Part shown: piece by piece, positions 16,559 through 26,226 of the stretch
Layout of the letters: every line of letters begins with the position of its first letter
Numbering within the stretch: the stretch's first letter is position 1
Source: Candidatus Endomicrobium macrotermitis
GTDB lineage: Bacteria; Elusimicrobiota; Endomicrobiia; Endomicrobiales; Endomicrobiaceae
Length of the DNA: 54,062 nucleotides
Reading direction: 5' to 3'
NCBI GenBank assembly: GCA_031271405.1
Contig: JAISVT010000014.1
Coordinates: 1-54,062, forward strand
Notes under the pieces: generated by a model
Database searches by the model: none
What the model saw: the letters and a program-made list of their open reading frames with translations, nothing else
Told to the model about the DNA's origin: nothing
Position numbers and translations under genes: made by a program

Positions 16559-18814
16559 ATGAAAAGATTTATTTTAAAGTACCTGTTAATATCTTTTGTG
16601 ATAACGACGGCCGCTGTTTTTGTATGGGCGTTGTTTGCGTATTTCTGGTTTCATTCCGCCGTGGAGAAATCCGTAACGCGGGTCGTGTCCAAGGCGGAGA
16701 ACGAGATTATCGTTTCCGATGCCATTTCGTCGCGTTCTTCAACGGAAAAGTTAAGACCTCTTTTTGACGACTTGGAACAAAGCAAAGAAATCGTCGCTTA
16801 TTCGGTTGTAGATAAAGGCAAAAACGCGGCCGACGGCGTAATAAAAAGAGACATAGTGCTCAGGTGGCTTAACGTTATTTATCCGATAAAAGCCGGCAGC
16901 ACGATAGTAGGCTGGGTCAAAGTATGGCCTTCTCCCGAAATAGTGGCGAGCCTTCTTTTCGAGGGGAAAAATGTTCTCGTCCTGCTCATATCTTTTTTGT
17001 TTTCCCTTTTGATCGTTTTTTGCCTTATGGCCGCATACGTTATTTTAAAGTTTTTGGTGCCTTTGTCCGAATACAGGAAATATATAAAAGATATTTCCAA
17101 CGGAAAAGATATCGAGCGGAGCGTGGAAACCAAAAACAGAAGCGGTTTTTGGAAAAATATGTATGAGGCCGCGCAAAAAATGAATTTGAAAGTGCTCGAT
17201 TCCAATACCGCCGTCCAAATGCTTTTTTCCGCTTCGAAAACGCTGACTTCGCAGGTAGATCTGAACAACATATTCAATACCGTAATAAACGTCATACAGA
17301 AAAAGATTCCCGAAGCTATGTGCGCGATTGTTTTGCCGGCCGAAGGAGGTTCGCTGAGAATAGCGGCAAAACGCGGTTATTCTTCGAATTTTCTTAAAAG
17401 CATAAGGCTTGAAGAAGGAAATCCCGTGGCGGACGCTTTTATGACTTCGAAAATGACCATGATAAAAAACATGGGGATGATCGAAGAAAGGTTCGGCGGG
17501 GGATTTGTTTCCGAGGGCGTTTTGACGCAGATAAACATACCGCTTATAGGCGAAGACAATTCTTCGCTCGGCGTGTTGAACGTAAGCGCGAAAACCGACG
17601 CCATTTTCAACGTTGACGTGTCGGAAACCATAAATATCACAGGCAAGTATCTTTCGATAGCGTTGAGAAACGCCAAGATGTACGATAAAGTGCACGCGCT
17701 CAACAGGAAACTCGAAACCGAAGTAAACATAACTTCGAACGAGCTTATACAGACGAACGCCAGGCTGATAAGAAAAGTCCGCGACTTAAAGGCTTTGTCG
17801 GATATTTCCGCTTTCGCTTCCGCAAGGTTTAATTTGGGAGAGGTAACGTGTTTTGTCGCGCAAAAGATAATGGAGCTTACCGGAATGGAAACTTCGGCGA
17901 TACTTACCGAAGATCCGTTTACGAAGCAGTTTTCATTTTTGGACGGGTCTTTTTCATTAAGCCCCGAACAGCTTTCCGCGGTTAAATTTTCTCCGGAAAA
18001 TTCGGAAATAATAAGAGACATCAAGAAAAGCAGAAAAGTATCGGTTTTTTCCAATATCGACGAAATCAAGTCGAAAGTTCCCGAATTTGCCGCGGTTATT
18101 TCGATGTCCAGCGCGATTTTCGTGCCTATCGAGAATAACGGCGAAGTTGTCGGGGTAATAGTATCCATAAACAAGTTCGGATATGAAATTTCCGACAACG
18201 ACATTACCATAATACAGCATATAGCGGTTTTGTTCGACGGCATTATCGAGAAAGTGAAACTTTATTCCGAGCTTGAAAGCAAGGTCAGCAGGCTTATTTT
18301 TCTGCAAAGAATATCTTCCGCCGTCGCGACCACTCCGGACCTGAAAAAAGTGCTTGAAAAAATTATCGACGTTACGAAAGACGCTTTCAGGGCGGATTTG
18401 TGCGCCGTGCTTTTATACGACGAAAAAACGAAGAAGCTTGTTACCCAGTCCGGGGCCTTTTTTACCGGAGGCAGCGACAAAGTGATGCTTCAGATAGCGG
18501 CGGACGATGAAGATTCTTTGTCGGCGAAAGTTTTCAGGGAGGGAAAAGCGTATTTGAGCGCGGACGCCATGAATGACCCGTCCGTTAAAAGCCATAGCGC
18601 CAACGACTGGAAGCTGAAATCAATAATAGTCGTTCCTCTCGTAAGCGACGATAAAGTCATAGGAGTTTTAAGAGTCGGCAACCACGAGGCGAATGTTTAT
18701 AACGAAGACGATAAAAATTTGATAGTTATGATTGCGAATCAGGCGGCCATACTTATCGGGAATGCCAATTTGTACGGAAAAATTACCGCGGGCAGGAAGC
18801 CGCGTAAGTCATAG
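16559..18814 (+). CDS. Membrane protein with three GAF domains
   Basis: 751 residues. A transmembrane helix near residues 5-29, an extracytoplasmic loop of about 105 residues, a second helix near 137-165, and a short HAMP-like linker precede three GAF sensor domains at about 225-385, 410-570 and 578-745, the first two joined by a coiled coil (LNRKLETEVNITSNELIQTN). No histidine kinase, cyclase, EAL or phosphatase output domain follows; the protein ends just after the third GAF. It may signal through a separate partner or be a receptor that lost its output. The ATG at 16559 is preferred over 16538 because AAAGGA lies at the right distance. Ligand unknown. Confidence 0.85.
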   Translation: MKRFILKYLLISFVITTAAVFVWALFAYFWFHSAVEKSVTRVVSKAENEIIVSDAISSRSSTEKLRPLFDDLEQSKEIVAYSVVDKGKNAADGVIKRDIVLRWLNVIYPIKAGSTIVGWVKVWPSPEIVASLLFEGKNVLVLLISFLFSLLIVFCLMAAYVILKFLVPLSEYRKYIKDISNGKDIERSVETKNRSGFWKNMYEAAQKMNLKVLDSNTAVQMLFSASKTLTSQVDLNNIFNTVINVIQKKIPEAMCAIVLPAEGGSLRIAAKRGYSSNFLKSIRLEEGNPVADAFMTSKMTMIKNMGMIEERFGGGFVSEGVLTQINIPLIGEDNSSLGVLNVSAKTDAIFNVDVSETINITGKYLSIALRNAKMYDKVHALNRKLETEVNITSNELIQTNARLIRKVRDLKALSDISAFASARFNLGEVTCFVAQKIMELTGMETSAILTEDPFTKQFSFLDGSFSLSPEQLSAVKFSPENSEIIRDIKKSRKVSVFSNIDEIKSKVPEFAAVISMSSAIFVPIENNGEVVGVIVSINKFGYEISDNDITIIQHIAVLFDGIIEKVKLYSELESKVSRLIFLQRISSAVATTPDLKKVLEKIIDVTKDAFRADLCAVLLYDEKTKKLVTQSGAFFTGGSDKVMLQIAADDEDSLSAKVFREGKAYLSADAMNDPSVKSHSANDWKLKSIIVVPLVSDDKVIGVLRVGNHEANVYNEDDKNLIVMIANQAAILIGNANLYGKITAGRKPRKS

Positions 18815-18896
18815 AACGTAAGCCGGAGAGATTTGCACGCAAAAGCGGCCTGCCGTTGAGCGTCAGTTTCTCCGGATATTTAAAGGAGAAGGGTAA

Positions 18897-19724
18897 ATGG
18901 ACACAGGCGAATTGAAAATAATATCCGCGAGGGTCAGAAAAGATATTATTAAAATGCTGGGGCTTTCCGGTTCGGGGCATCCGGGCGGGAGTTTGTCTTC
19001 GGTAGAACTTTTGGTTTCTTTGTATTTTAACCATATGAAATTCGATCCTAAAAATACGTCCGATACGGACAGGGATTATTTCGTTTTGTCGAAAGGGCAT
19101 GTCTGCCCGGTATTGTACGCGGTCCTCGCGCAGCTTGAATGCATAACGCCGGACGAACTTTGCACTTTGAGAAAAGCCGGCAGCAGGCTTCAGGGGCATC
19201 CGGCGAAAGACAAAGAACTTCCGGGAATAGAAATTTCCACGGGTTCCCTCGGTTACGGTTTGTCCATAGGCGCGGGAATAGCCGCCGGTATGAAACAGCT
19301 TAAAACGGACAACAGGGTTTACGTTTTGATGGGAGACGGCGAGCAGCAGGAAGGGAGCATTTGGGAAGCCGCGATGGCGGCGTCGCATTACAAACTCGGC
19401 AATTTGTGCGCCATAGTGGACGATAACGGACTGCAGATTGACGGGCGTACGAAAGACGTTATGAACGTCGAATCTCTTGCCGGCAAATATAAATCTTTCG
19501 GCTGGCATACGGTTGAGATAGACGGGCATAACCTTGACGAAGTAAACGCCGCTTATGCCGAAGCCAAAGAAGAAAAAGAAAGGCCTACGGCTATTATCGC
19601 GAAAACCGTAAAAGGAAAAGGCGTTTCCTTTATGGAAAATCTGGCGGAATGGCACGGAAAAGCGCCTTCAAAAGAACAGGTTGAAAAAGCGTTCGCGGAG
19701 ATCGACGCGTCATTGAAGCAATAA
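18897..19724 (+). CDS. Transketolase, N-terminal subunit
   Basis: The 275-residue thiamine-diphosphate-binding half of a split transketolase. Visible marks are GSGHPGGSLSSVELLVSLYF, LSKGHVCPVLYAVLA, GSLGYGLSIGAG, and the Mg/ThDP motif GDGEQQEGSIWEAAMAASHY running into VDDNGLQIDG. It needs the C-terminal subunit encoded 42 bases downstream. Together they move two-carbon units between pentose, tetrose and hexose phosphates. A strong AAAGGAGAAGGG site precedes the ATG. Split transketolases are common in archaea and many anaerobic bacteria. Confidence 0.96.
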   Translation: MDTGELKIISARVRKDIIKMLGLSGSGHPGGSLSSVELLVSLYFNHMKFDPKNTSDTDRDYFVLSKGHVCPVLYAVLAQLECITPDELCTLRKAGSRLQGHPAKDKELPGIEISTGSLGYGLSIGAGIAAGMKQLKTDNRVYVLMGDGEQQEGSIWEAAMAASHYKLGNLCAIVDDNGLQIDGRTKDVMNVESLAGKYKSFGWHTVEIDGHNLDEVNAAYAEAKEEKERPTAIIAKTVKGKGVSFMENLAEWHGKAPSKEQVEKAFAEIDASLKQ

Positions 19725-19766
19725 AAGGGATTTATTATATTCGGTAAAAAAATCGGGGGATAAAAA

Positions 19767-20714
19767 ATGGTGGAAGTTTTCGGTAAAAAAGCGACGAGAT
19801 TCGGTTTCGGGGAAGCTCTTGTTGAGCTCGGTAAAAGAGACCCGAAAATTTTTGTTTTGGGCGCGGATACGGTTTCGTCGGTAGCGATAAACGGTTTTCA
19901 GGAAAAATTTCCGGACAGATTTATAAACGTCGGAATTGCGGAAACGAATCTCATCGGCATGGCCGCGGGCCTTGCGGTCGCGGGTTTTATTCCGTTTGCG
20001 GCCACTTACGGAGTTTTTGCGTCCGGCAGGCCGTGGGAGCAGATAAGGACTACGGTTTGTTATTCCAACCTCAACGTAAAAATAGGCGGTTCGCATTCCG
20101 GCCTTATGGTAGGCCCCGACGGAGCGACTCATCAGGCATTGGAAGAAGTAGCCATAATGAGATGCCTTCCCAAAATGAAAGTCATAGTTCCGTGCGATTT
20201 GATTGAAACGAGAAAAGCGGCAATGGCAAGCGCCTATATTGACGGTCCCGTGTACATAAGATACGGCAGGGAAAACGTTCCGATAATAACCAAAGAAGAA
20301 GACGTTTTTGAAATAGGCAAAGCCGATGTTTTAAGGGACGGAAAAGACGTAGCCATTATGGCTTGCGGAACCATGGTTTACGAAGCGTTGTCTGCCGCCG
20401 ATATTTTAGGGAAAAAAGGCATAAAAGCGAAAGTTTTGAATATTCATACCGTAAAGCCGATAGACGAGAAAGCGATAATAGACGCGGCTAAAGAATGCGG
20501 CGCGATAGTTACCGCGGAAGAACACCAGATATTTGCCGGTTTCGGTTCGGCAGTCGCGGAAACCGTGGTAAGAAATTGCCCCGTGCCTATGGAATTTGTC
20601 GGCGTTAACGATACTTTCGGCGAATCGGGCGAGCCGTACGATTTGATGACAAAATACGGATTGAAAGACGTAAACATAGTTCAGGCTGCCGAGAAGGTTT
20701 TGAAAAGAAAATAA
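19767..20714 (+). CDS. Transketolase, C-terminal subunit
   Basis: 315 residues, the pyrimidine-binding and C-terminal half of the split transketolase. It shows [22 protein letters not shown] (with the ThDP-activating Glu), [52 protein letters not shown] and [12 protein letters not shown]. The C-terminal domain includes [23 protein letters not shown] site precedes the ATG. It works as a heteromer with the product of 18897-19724. Confidence 0.96.
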   Translation: MVEVFGKKATRFGFGEALVELGKRDPKIFVLGADTVSSVAINGFQEKFPDRFINVGIAETNLIGMAAGLAVAGFIPFAATYGVFASGRPWEQIRTTVCYSNLNVKIGGSHSGLMVGPDGATHQALEEVAIMRCLPKMKVIVPCDLIETRKAAMASAYIDGPVYIRYGRENVPIITKEEDVFEIGKADVLRDGKDVAIMACGTMVYEALSAADILGKKGIKAKVLNIHTVKPIDEKAIIDAAKECGAIVTAEEHQIFAGFGSAVAETVVRNCPVPMEFVGVNDTFGESGEPYDLMTKYGLKDVNIVQAAEKVLKRK

Positions 20715-20745
20715 TTTGCCGTTAAAACACGCACAGAGAGACGCT

Positions 20746-21927
20746 ATGGCGCAAAGAATAGTTCTCATTGTTTTGGACAGCGCGGGCGTCGGAGAACTTC
20801 CCGATGCCGCAAAATACGGCGATAAAGGCGCAAACACCATAGGCCATATACTCGATTCTATGCCGGAAGATTTTTCTTTGCCGAACCTCAAAATGCTCGG
20901 CTTGTATAAAGTTTTAAACAGGGAAACAAATCTTACCGGCGGAGAGATTTCCGGCTGTTACGGCAAAATGGCAGCGCAGTCGCCTGCCAAAGACACCACG
21001 GCAGGCCACTGGGAAATGGCCGGAATAGTTTTAGACAAGCCTTTTCCCGTATATCCATACGGATTCCCCACGGAAATAATAAAAGAATTCGAAGATCTTA
21101 CCGGAACGAAAATAATAGGAAACAAGGCCGCCTCCGGAACTGAAATAATAAAAGAACTGGGCGAACTGCATCAAAAAACCGGTTTCCCGATAGTGTACAC
21201 TTCCGCGGACTCCGTATTTCAAATCGCGGCGCATGAGGAAACTTTCGGCCTTGAAAAACTGTACAAAATATGCGAAACGGCAAGAAGCATTTTAAAAGGC
21301 GATAACGCGGTCGGCCGGGTAATAGCCAGGCCTTTTACCGGAACGCCCGGAAATTATGCAAGGACCGCAAACAGAAAAGATTACGCTTTGAATCCTCCGG
21401 AAAATACCGTTCTTGACAAGATAAAAAATTCGGGCGGCCGCGTTACGGCCGTAGGCAAAATCGAAGACATTTTTAACGGCAGAGGCATTTCGGAATCGAT
21501 TCACGCCAAAGGTAATTTAAACGGGATAGAAGTTACCATTTCGGAGATTAAAAAGCCGGTTTCAGGGAAAACTCTGCTGTTTACGAATTTGGTAGATTTC
21601 GATATGCTTTGGGGACACAGGCGCGACATAGTTTCTTATGCCGGAGCCTTAAAAGAGTTTGACGGTTTTTTGCCTGAAATATTGCGGTCTTTGGCTTCGG
21701 ACGATATCCTTATTATAACCGCGGATCACGGATGCGATCCGTCTTATACTGCTCATACCGACCATACGAGGGAGTATGTTCCGCTTTTGGTTTACGGTAA
21801 AAATTTGAAAAGAAACGCCGATTTGGGGGTAAGAACTTCCATGGCGGACATTGCCGCATCTATAGCGGATATCTTTGCTCTTGAGGCTATGAAAAACGGA
21901 AAAAGCTTTAAAAGTTTGATTATGTAG
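20746..21927 (+). CDS. deoB: Phosphopentomutase
   Basis: Interconverts (deoxy)ribose 1-phosphate and 5-phosphate, which links nucleoside phosphorylases to pentose metabolism. The 393 residues have the alkaline-phosphatase-superfamily metal site: [15 protein letters not shown] at the start, [15 protein letters not shown] with the phosphorylated Thr, [20 protein letters not shown] at the end. The ATG at 20746 is chosen because the family begins at [12 protein letters not shown]; the ribosome site (GAGAG) is weak. It lies 31 bases after transketolase and upstream of the purine and pyrimidine nucleoside phosphorylases. Confidence 0.96.
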   Translation: MAQRIVLIVLDSAGVGELPDAAKYGDKGANTIGHILDSMPEDFSLPNLKMLGLYKVLNRETNLTGGEISGCYGKMAAQSPAKDTTAGHWEMAGIVLDKPFPVYPYGFPTEIIKEFEDLTGTKIIGNKAASGTEIIKELGELHQKTGFPIVYTSADSVFQIAAHEETFGLEKLYKICETARSILKGDNAVGRVIARPFTGTPGNYARTANRKDYALNPPENTVLDKIKNSGGRVTAVGKIEDIFNGRGISESIHAKGNLNGIEVTISEIKKPVSGKTLLFTNLVDFDMLWGHRRDIVSYAGALKEFDGFLPEILRSLASDDILIITADHGCDPSYTAHTDHTREYVPLLVYGKNLKRNADLGVRTSMADIAASIADIFALEAMKNGKSFKSLIM

Positions 21928-21989
21928 GCGGCAAACAGGGCTGTTGATCCGCCGTGTGCGGTTCATAATTTTAATCTGCGGGTATTGCG

Positions 21990-22814
21990 ATGAATGTTAT
22001 AGAAAAAATTTCAAAAAGCAAAAATTATTTAAAGAAAATCTTACCTTCCGGTTTCGCTCCCGAAGCTGCCGTTATTGCGGGTTCGGGGCTCGGCGGCATT
22101 ACGGATACTTTTAAAGTTCTAAAAACCGTAAAATACGAAAAAATACCGTTTTTCGCGAAAGCCACCGTAATCGGACATAAAGGCGAACTTGTTTTTTGCT
22201 CTTATAAAGGCAAGGATATAATCCTGATTAACGGACGCATCCATTACTATGAAGGGCACAGCGCGGAAGAAACGGTATATCCGTTAAGGGTCTTAAAGTC
22301 TTTAGGCGTCAAAACTCTAATATCTACGGCCGCGGCCGGAGCGCTGAACAAAAATTATAAACTCGGCGATATCGTTTTAATAAAAGACCACATCAATTTT
22401 ACGGGAAATAACCCTTTGAGGGGCGCTCATTTCGGCGAGTTCGGAAAACGTTTTCCCGATATGAGCCGCGCTTATGATTTTGCTTTAAGAAAACTTGCTT
22501 TAAAAACGGCAAAACAAAATAAAATCAAATGTTACGAAGGCGTATATTTCGGCGTAAGCGGCCCGTCGTATGAGACTCCGGCCGAGGTTTCCGCTTTCAG
22601 AAAACTCGGCGGCGACGTAGTGGGAATGTCAGTCGTTTGCGAAGTTATAGCGGCCGCCCAAATGGGTATAAAAACTTTATGCGCGGCTTATGTTTCGAAT
22701 ATGGCGGCGGGAATAAAGAAAGACGTTTTAAACCATGACGGAGTGCTCGCTTTGGGTAAAAAAACGAATGCCGCAATATCACTAATAATAAAGCGCGTAT
22801 TGGAAAAACTATGA
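21990..22814 (+). CDS. punA: Purine nucleoside phosphorylase
   Basis: Splits purine (deoxy)nucleosides with phosphate to base and (deoxy)ribose 1-phosphate. The 274 residues follow the trimeric PNP (human-type) pattern: AVIAGSGLGGITDTF, the phosphate-binding GRIHYYEGHS, GPSYETPAEVSAFRKLGGDVVGMS with the active-site Glu and Met, and VSNMAAGI with the base-binding Asn. It overlaps the pyrimidine phosphorylase start by ATGA, so the two are translated together. Its product sugar phosphate goes to DeoB. Confidence 0.95.
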   Translation: MNVIEKISKSKNYLKKILPSGFAPEAAVIAGSGLGGITDTFKVLKTVKYEKIPFFAKATVIGHKGELVFCSYKGKDIILINGRIHYYEGHSAEETVYPLRVLKSLGVKTLISTAAAGALNKNYKLGDIVLIKDHINFTGNNPLRGAHFGEFGKRFPDMSRAYDFALRKLALKTAKQNKIKCYEGVYFGVSGPSYETPAEVSAFRKLGGDVVGMSVVCEVIAAAQMGIKTLCAAYVSNMAAGIKKDVLNHDGVLALGKKTNAAISLIIKRVLEKL

Positions 22815-24121
22815 GAGTTTACGACATAATATACAAAAAAAGAAACCGCGAGCCGCTTTCGAAACAGGAACTGGAATTTATCGTTTATAAATACAATAAC
22901 GGCGATATCCCGGATTATCAGATGTCCGCTTTTTTAATGGCCGTCTGCTTCGCCGGGATGACTGACGGAGAAATATTCGACTTTACTTCCGCCATGGCAA
23001 ATTCCGGCGATATTCTCGATTTGTCGCGTTTTGACGCGCCTTCGGCCGATAAGCACTCTACGGGCGGCGTCGGCGACGGGACATCTTTGATTATCGCTCC
23101 CGTAGTCGCGTCTGCCGGAATTTACGTTCCTATGATGGTCGGCAGGGGTTTGGGACATACGGGCGGAACCCTGGATAAACTCGAGTCCATACCGGGTTTT
23201 AGGACTTCTGCCGATAAAGACGAGTTTTTGGGATTTCTCAAATATGCCGGCGCGGCTCTTACCGGGCAGACGAACGAAATAGCTCCCGTGGATAAAAAAA
23301 TGTACGCTTTGCGCGACGCTACCGCCACGGTCGAGTCCATACCTTTGATATGTTCGAGCATTATGTCTAAAAAAATAGCGGAAGGCGCCGGCACTTTGGT
23401 TTTGGACGTTAAGGCCGGAGGCGGCGCTTTTATGAAAAATCAAAAAGACGCCGCCGAACTTGCGGAAAAGATGATTTCCGCGGGTAAAAGTTTCAAGCGG
23501 AACGTATCCGCTTTGATTACCGATATGGATACGCCTTTGGGGAACTGCGCGGGAAATTCTTTGGAGATCGCTCAGGCTGCCGAAATACTGAAAGGGAATT
23601 TAAAAAACGATTTGTCAAAACTTTCAATTGAGCTTTCGGCGATGATGATTTTTAATTCAAAATCGGCTTCTTCTTTTGAGCAGGCGAAAGATATTGCCGA
23701 AAAACAAATATCGAGCGGGAAAGCCCTGGAAAAATTCAGGCAGATCATAAAAGTGCAGGGCGGAAACCCGGAAGTTTTGGATAATCCGGAAAAAATCCTT
23801 CCTAAAGCGAAAAATTCGGTAAAAATAAAATCCCAAAAAACGGGATACGTCTCTTTTATGAAAACGAGAGACATAGGAATAGCGGCTATGATGACAGGCG
23901 CCGGCAGGGAAAAGAAAGAAGATAAGATAGATTTCGGCGCCGGCGCGGTTTTCCATAAAAAAACGGGCGATTACGTAAAAGAAGGGGAAGTTCTCTCCGA
24001 ACTTTTTTATAATAACGCTCCGTTAATCGCAGAAGCGTCGCGCATTATGCTTGAGGCGTATATAATATCGGAAGAAAAAGCGGAACGCCCCGAATTGATA
24101 AAGGAAATATTAAACCGATGA
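22811..24121 (+). CDS. deoA: Pyrimidine-nucleoside / thymidine phosphorylase
   Basis: 436 residues of nucleoside phosphorylase family 3. It splits thymidine, deoxyuridine or uridine with phosphate. Signature segments are YQMSAFLMAVCFAGMTDGE, the phosphate-binding KHSTGGVGDGTSLIIAP, GRGLGHTGGTLDKLESIPGF and LPLICSSIMSKKIAEG as VESIPLICSSIMSKKIAEGA, then LDVKAGGGAFMK. The sequence alone does not separate thymidine-specific DeoA from broader Pdp. It overlaps punA and recJ by 4 bases on each side. Confidence 0.95.
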   Translation: MRVYDIIYKKRNREPLSKQELEFIVYKYNNGDIPDYQMSAFLMAVCFAGMTDGEIFDFTSAMANSGDILDLSRFDAPSADKHSTGGVGDGTSLIIAPVVASAGIYVPMMVGRGLGHTGGTLDKLESIPGFRTSADKDEFLGFLKYAGAALTGQTNEIAPVDKKMYALRDATATVESIPLICSSIMSKKIAEGAGTLVLDVKAGGGAFMKNQKDAAELAEKMISAGKSFKRNVSALITDMDTPLGNCAGNSLEIAQAAEILKGNLKNDLSKLSIELSAMMIFNSKSASSFEQAKDIAEKQISSGKALEKFRQIIKVQGGNPEVLDNPEKILPKAKNSVKIKSQKTGYVSFMKTRDIGIAAMMTGAGREKKEDKIDFGAGAVFHKKTGDYVKEGEVLSELFYNNAPLIAEASRIMLEAYIISEEKAERPELIKEILNR

Positions 24122-26154
24122 GTTTCGAAAAAGAAAAAACCTGGAAATTGCCGAAAGACAATGCGGCTAAAATTTCCGAAATTTCCAAAGCGCTGCCTTT
24201 AAACCCGAAAATAATTTCGGCGCTTATAAACAGAAACATAGACACCGCGGAAAAAGCCGCCGGCTTTTTACACGGCGGCATAGAGTCTTTGCATAATCCT
24301 TTTTTGTTTACCGATATGCAAAAAGCCGTGGACAGAATAAGAAAAGCCGTCGATTTGCGCGAGCAGATTTTGGTTTACGGCGACAGGGACGTAGACGGCG
24401 TTACCGCGGTCAACGTTATAGTCAACACCATAAGGATTTCGGGCGGCAATGTCCACTGGTACGTTCCGGCGGACGAAGGTTACGGCATACACAAAGACAT
24501 TCTTACGAAATACGCGTCCGGAAACGTCAAACTTTTGATAACGGTCGACTGCGGCATTTCGGCCGCTTCCGAAATAGAGTACGCCAAAAATCTCGGTATG
24601 GACGTTATAGTCACCGACCATCACGAACCGCCTTACGAGGGTATCCCGGAGGCATATGCCGTGATAAACCCTAAAATCTGCGATTCGAAATACCCTTTTA
24701 GAGATCTTGCCGGATGCGCCATAGCTTTAAAAACCGCCCAGGCTCTTATGTATACTTTTATGCGCAGCTACAATAAGGATATTTTGGTATGTTTCGCCTC
24801 AAAATCCGGCAGCGATTTTTCAGGAGAATATCTGCATGTCAAAAACGATTTGGAGATTGAAAAGAAAACTTTCGCTTCGGCTTCGGAAATAAAGCAAATT
24901 GTAAAAAATTCGTTTAAAATATATACAAACAGCGCAGAGGTGAAAGAATTTTTCGTGAAAAGCGACGCTTTGCTTAAAGATAAAATGGAGATTGTAGCCG
25001 CGGACGGCAAAATAAAAGACGCCGCCTCCCTTTTGCACGCCTGCAAAGTAAACAGATTTAAAAACGACGGACAGATAAAAGATTTTTTCGACGATAATCT
25101 GGACTTGTGCGCTCTCGGGACGATTGCGGACTCCATGCCTTTGACCGACGAAAACAGGATTATAGTAAAGGAAGGGATAAAACTTATAATATCGAACCCG
25201 AACGCCAAACCGGGACTCGGTCTTATTATTGAAGACGCGGTCGCTTCAAAAAATATTCCCGGCATTACCGCGCGCACCATATCGTGGAACATAACGCCCG
25301 TTTTAAATTCTTCGGGGCGCATGGGCAGGGGAATGCTTTCTGCGCAGCTTCTTATGACAAACGACTCTTTTCAGGCTAAAAATCTTTACGCCGACATTGT
25401 CAAACTTAACGCGGACAGGCGGGGGCTTCAGTCCGAAAATATCGAGCAGTTTAAAAATCTTCTGAAAGAGCAATGCGATTCGGAAAAAGACAAAGTTATC
25501 ATAGTCAACGCATCCAACCTTGAACACGGAGTTACGGGCATAGTCGCGTCGCAGATGGCAAAAGTCTATTTTAAACCTGTTTTTTTGCTGATAACCGACG
25601 GAAACGAAGCTACCGGCGCCGCGCGTTCCGCGGAGGGCTTTGACATAATAGCCGCCCTTGAAAGCGTCAAAGACATTCTTGTTAAGTACGGCGGGCACAG
25701 CCAGGCGGCGGGTTTTACCGTGGAGCATTCCAAGATAGCCGAGTTTAAAAAAAGAATAACCGAATACGCCGAAAAAAATTATACGCCTTCGGATTCCGCG
25801 GAAAGCGTGATGATAGACGGCGAGCTTAAAATTTCCGACATAAACGCGGACTTTTGCCGGCAGATAGATATTATGGAGCCTTTCGGAATGGCGAATCCGC
25901 GTCCGGTATTTTGCATAAAAGGCGTAAGCGTTACGGAAATGTCGGTTTTCGGAAACAAAGGAGAGCACCTGAAATTTAAAATTTCGCAGCAGGGCAGCAG
26001 AAACGTGCAGGCTGTTTTTTGGAACGGCGCGCATTTTTCCGATATGCTGCGTTCGGAAGACTCGGTTGATATAGCGTTTCAGCTGGAACTTTCCGGCAAA
26101 AGCGAAAAAGAATTTGTGCAGCTTAACATTACGGACGTAAAACCGGCCTATTGA
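24118..26154 (+). CDS. recJ: Single-stranded-DNA exonuclease RecJ
   Basis: A DHH-superfamily 5'-3' exonuclease of 678 residues, about 100 longer than the common form. Motif I is VYGDRDVDG (D89, D91, D93), motif III VTDHHEP (D167, H168, H169), motif IV GTIADSMPL (D338), and the DHHA1 part has GGHSQAAGFTV. The usual Tyr between the first two Asp of motif I is Arg here. Motifs III and IV are some 170 residues apart because of an extra segment of about 110 residues (roughly 215-325) that is Lys- and Phe-rich and has no recognised fold. The start overlaps deoA by ATGA, which places a DNA nuclease inside a nucleoside catabolism operon. Confidence 0.94.
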   Translation: MSFEKEKTWKLPKDNAAKISEISKALPLNPKIISALINRNIDTAEKAAGFLHGGIESLHNPFLFTDMQKAVDRIRKAVDLREQILVYGDRDVDGVTAVNVIVNTIRISGGNVHWYVPADEGYGIHKDILTKYASGNVKLLITVDCGISAASEIEYAKNLGMDVIVTDHHEPPYEGIPEAYAVINPKICDSKYPFRDLAGCAIALKTAQALMYTFMRSYNKDILVCFASKSGSDFSGEYLHVKNDLEIEKKTFASASEIKQIVKNSFKIYTNSAEVKEFFVKSDALLKDKMEIVAADGKIKDAASLLHACKVNRFKNDGQIKDFFDDNLDLCALGTIADSMPLTDENRIIVKEGIKLIISNPNAKPGLGLIIEDAVASKNIPGITARTISWNITPVLNSSGRMGRGMLSAQLLMTNDSFQAKNLYADIVKLNADRRGLQSENIEQFKNLLKEQCDSEKDKVIIVNASNLEHGVTGIVASQMAKVYFKPVFLLITDGNEATGAARSAEGFDIIAALESVKDILVKYGGHSQAAGFTVEHSKIAEFKKRITEYAEKNYTPSDSAESVMIDGELKISDINADFCRQIDIMEPFGMANPRPVFCIKGVSVTEMSVFGNKGEHLKFKISQQGSRNVQAVFWNGAHFSDMLRSEDSVDIAFQLELSGKSEKEFVQLNITDVKPAY

Positions 26155-26226
26155 ACGGCGGGAAGTTCGGATGCGCGGATACATAACACAGACGCATGGC
26201 AAAAACAAAAAATAAAGGGGGCGGAT

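Noticed and set aside
18783-19655. A 290-residue minus-strand frame over the transketolase N-subunit
   Set aside because: Arg/Phe-rich composition typical of a shadow frame; the plus-strand gene is certain.
25303-26208. A 301-residue minus-strand frame over recJ
   Set aside because: Shadow of recJ with no export signal, domain or ribosome site.
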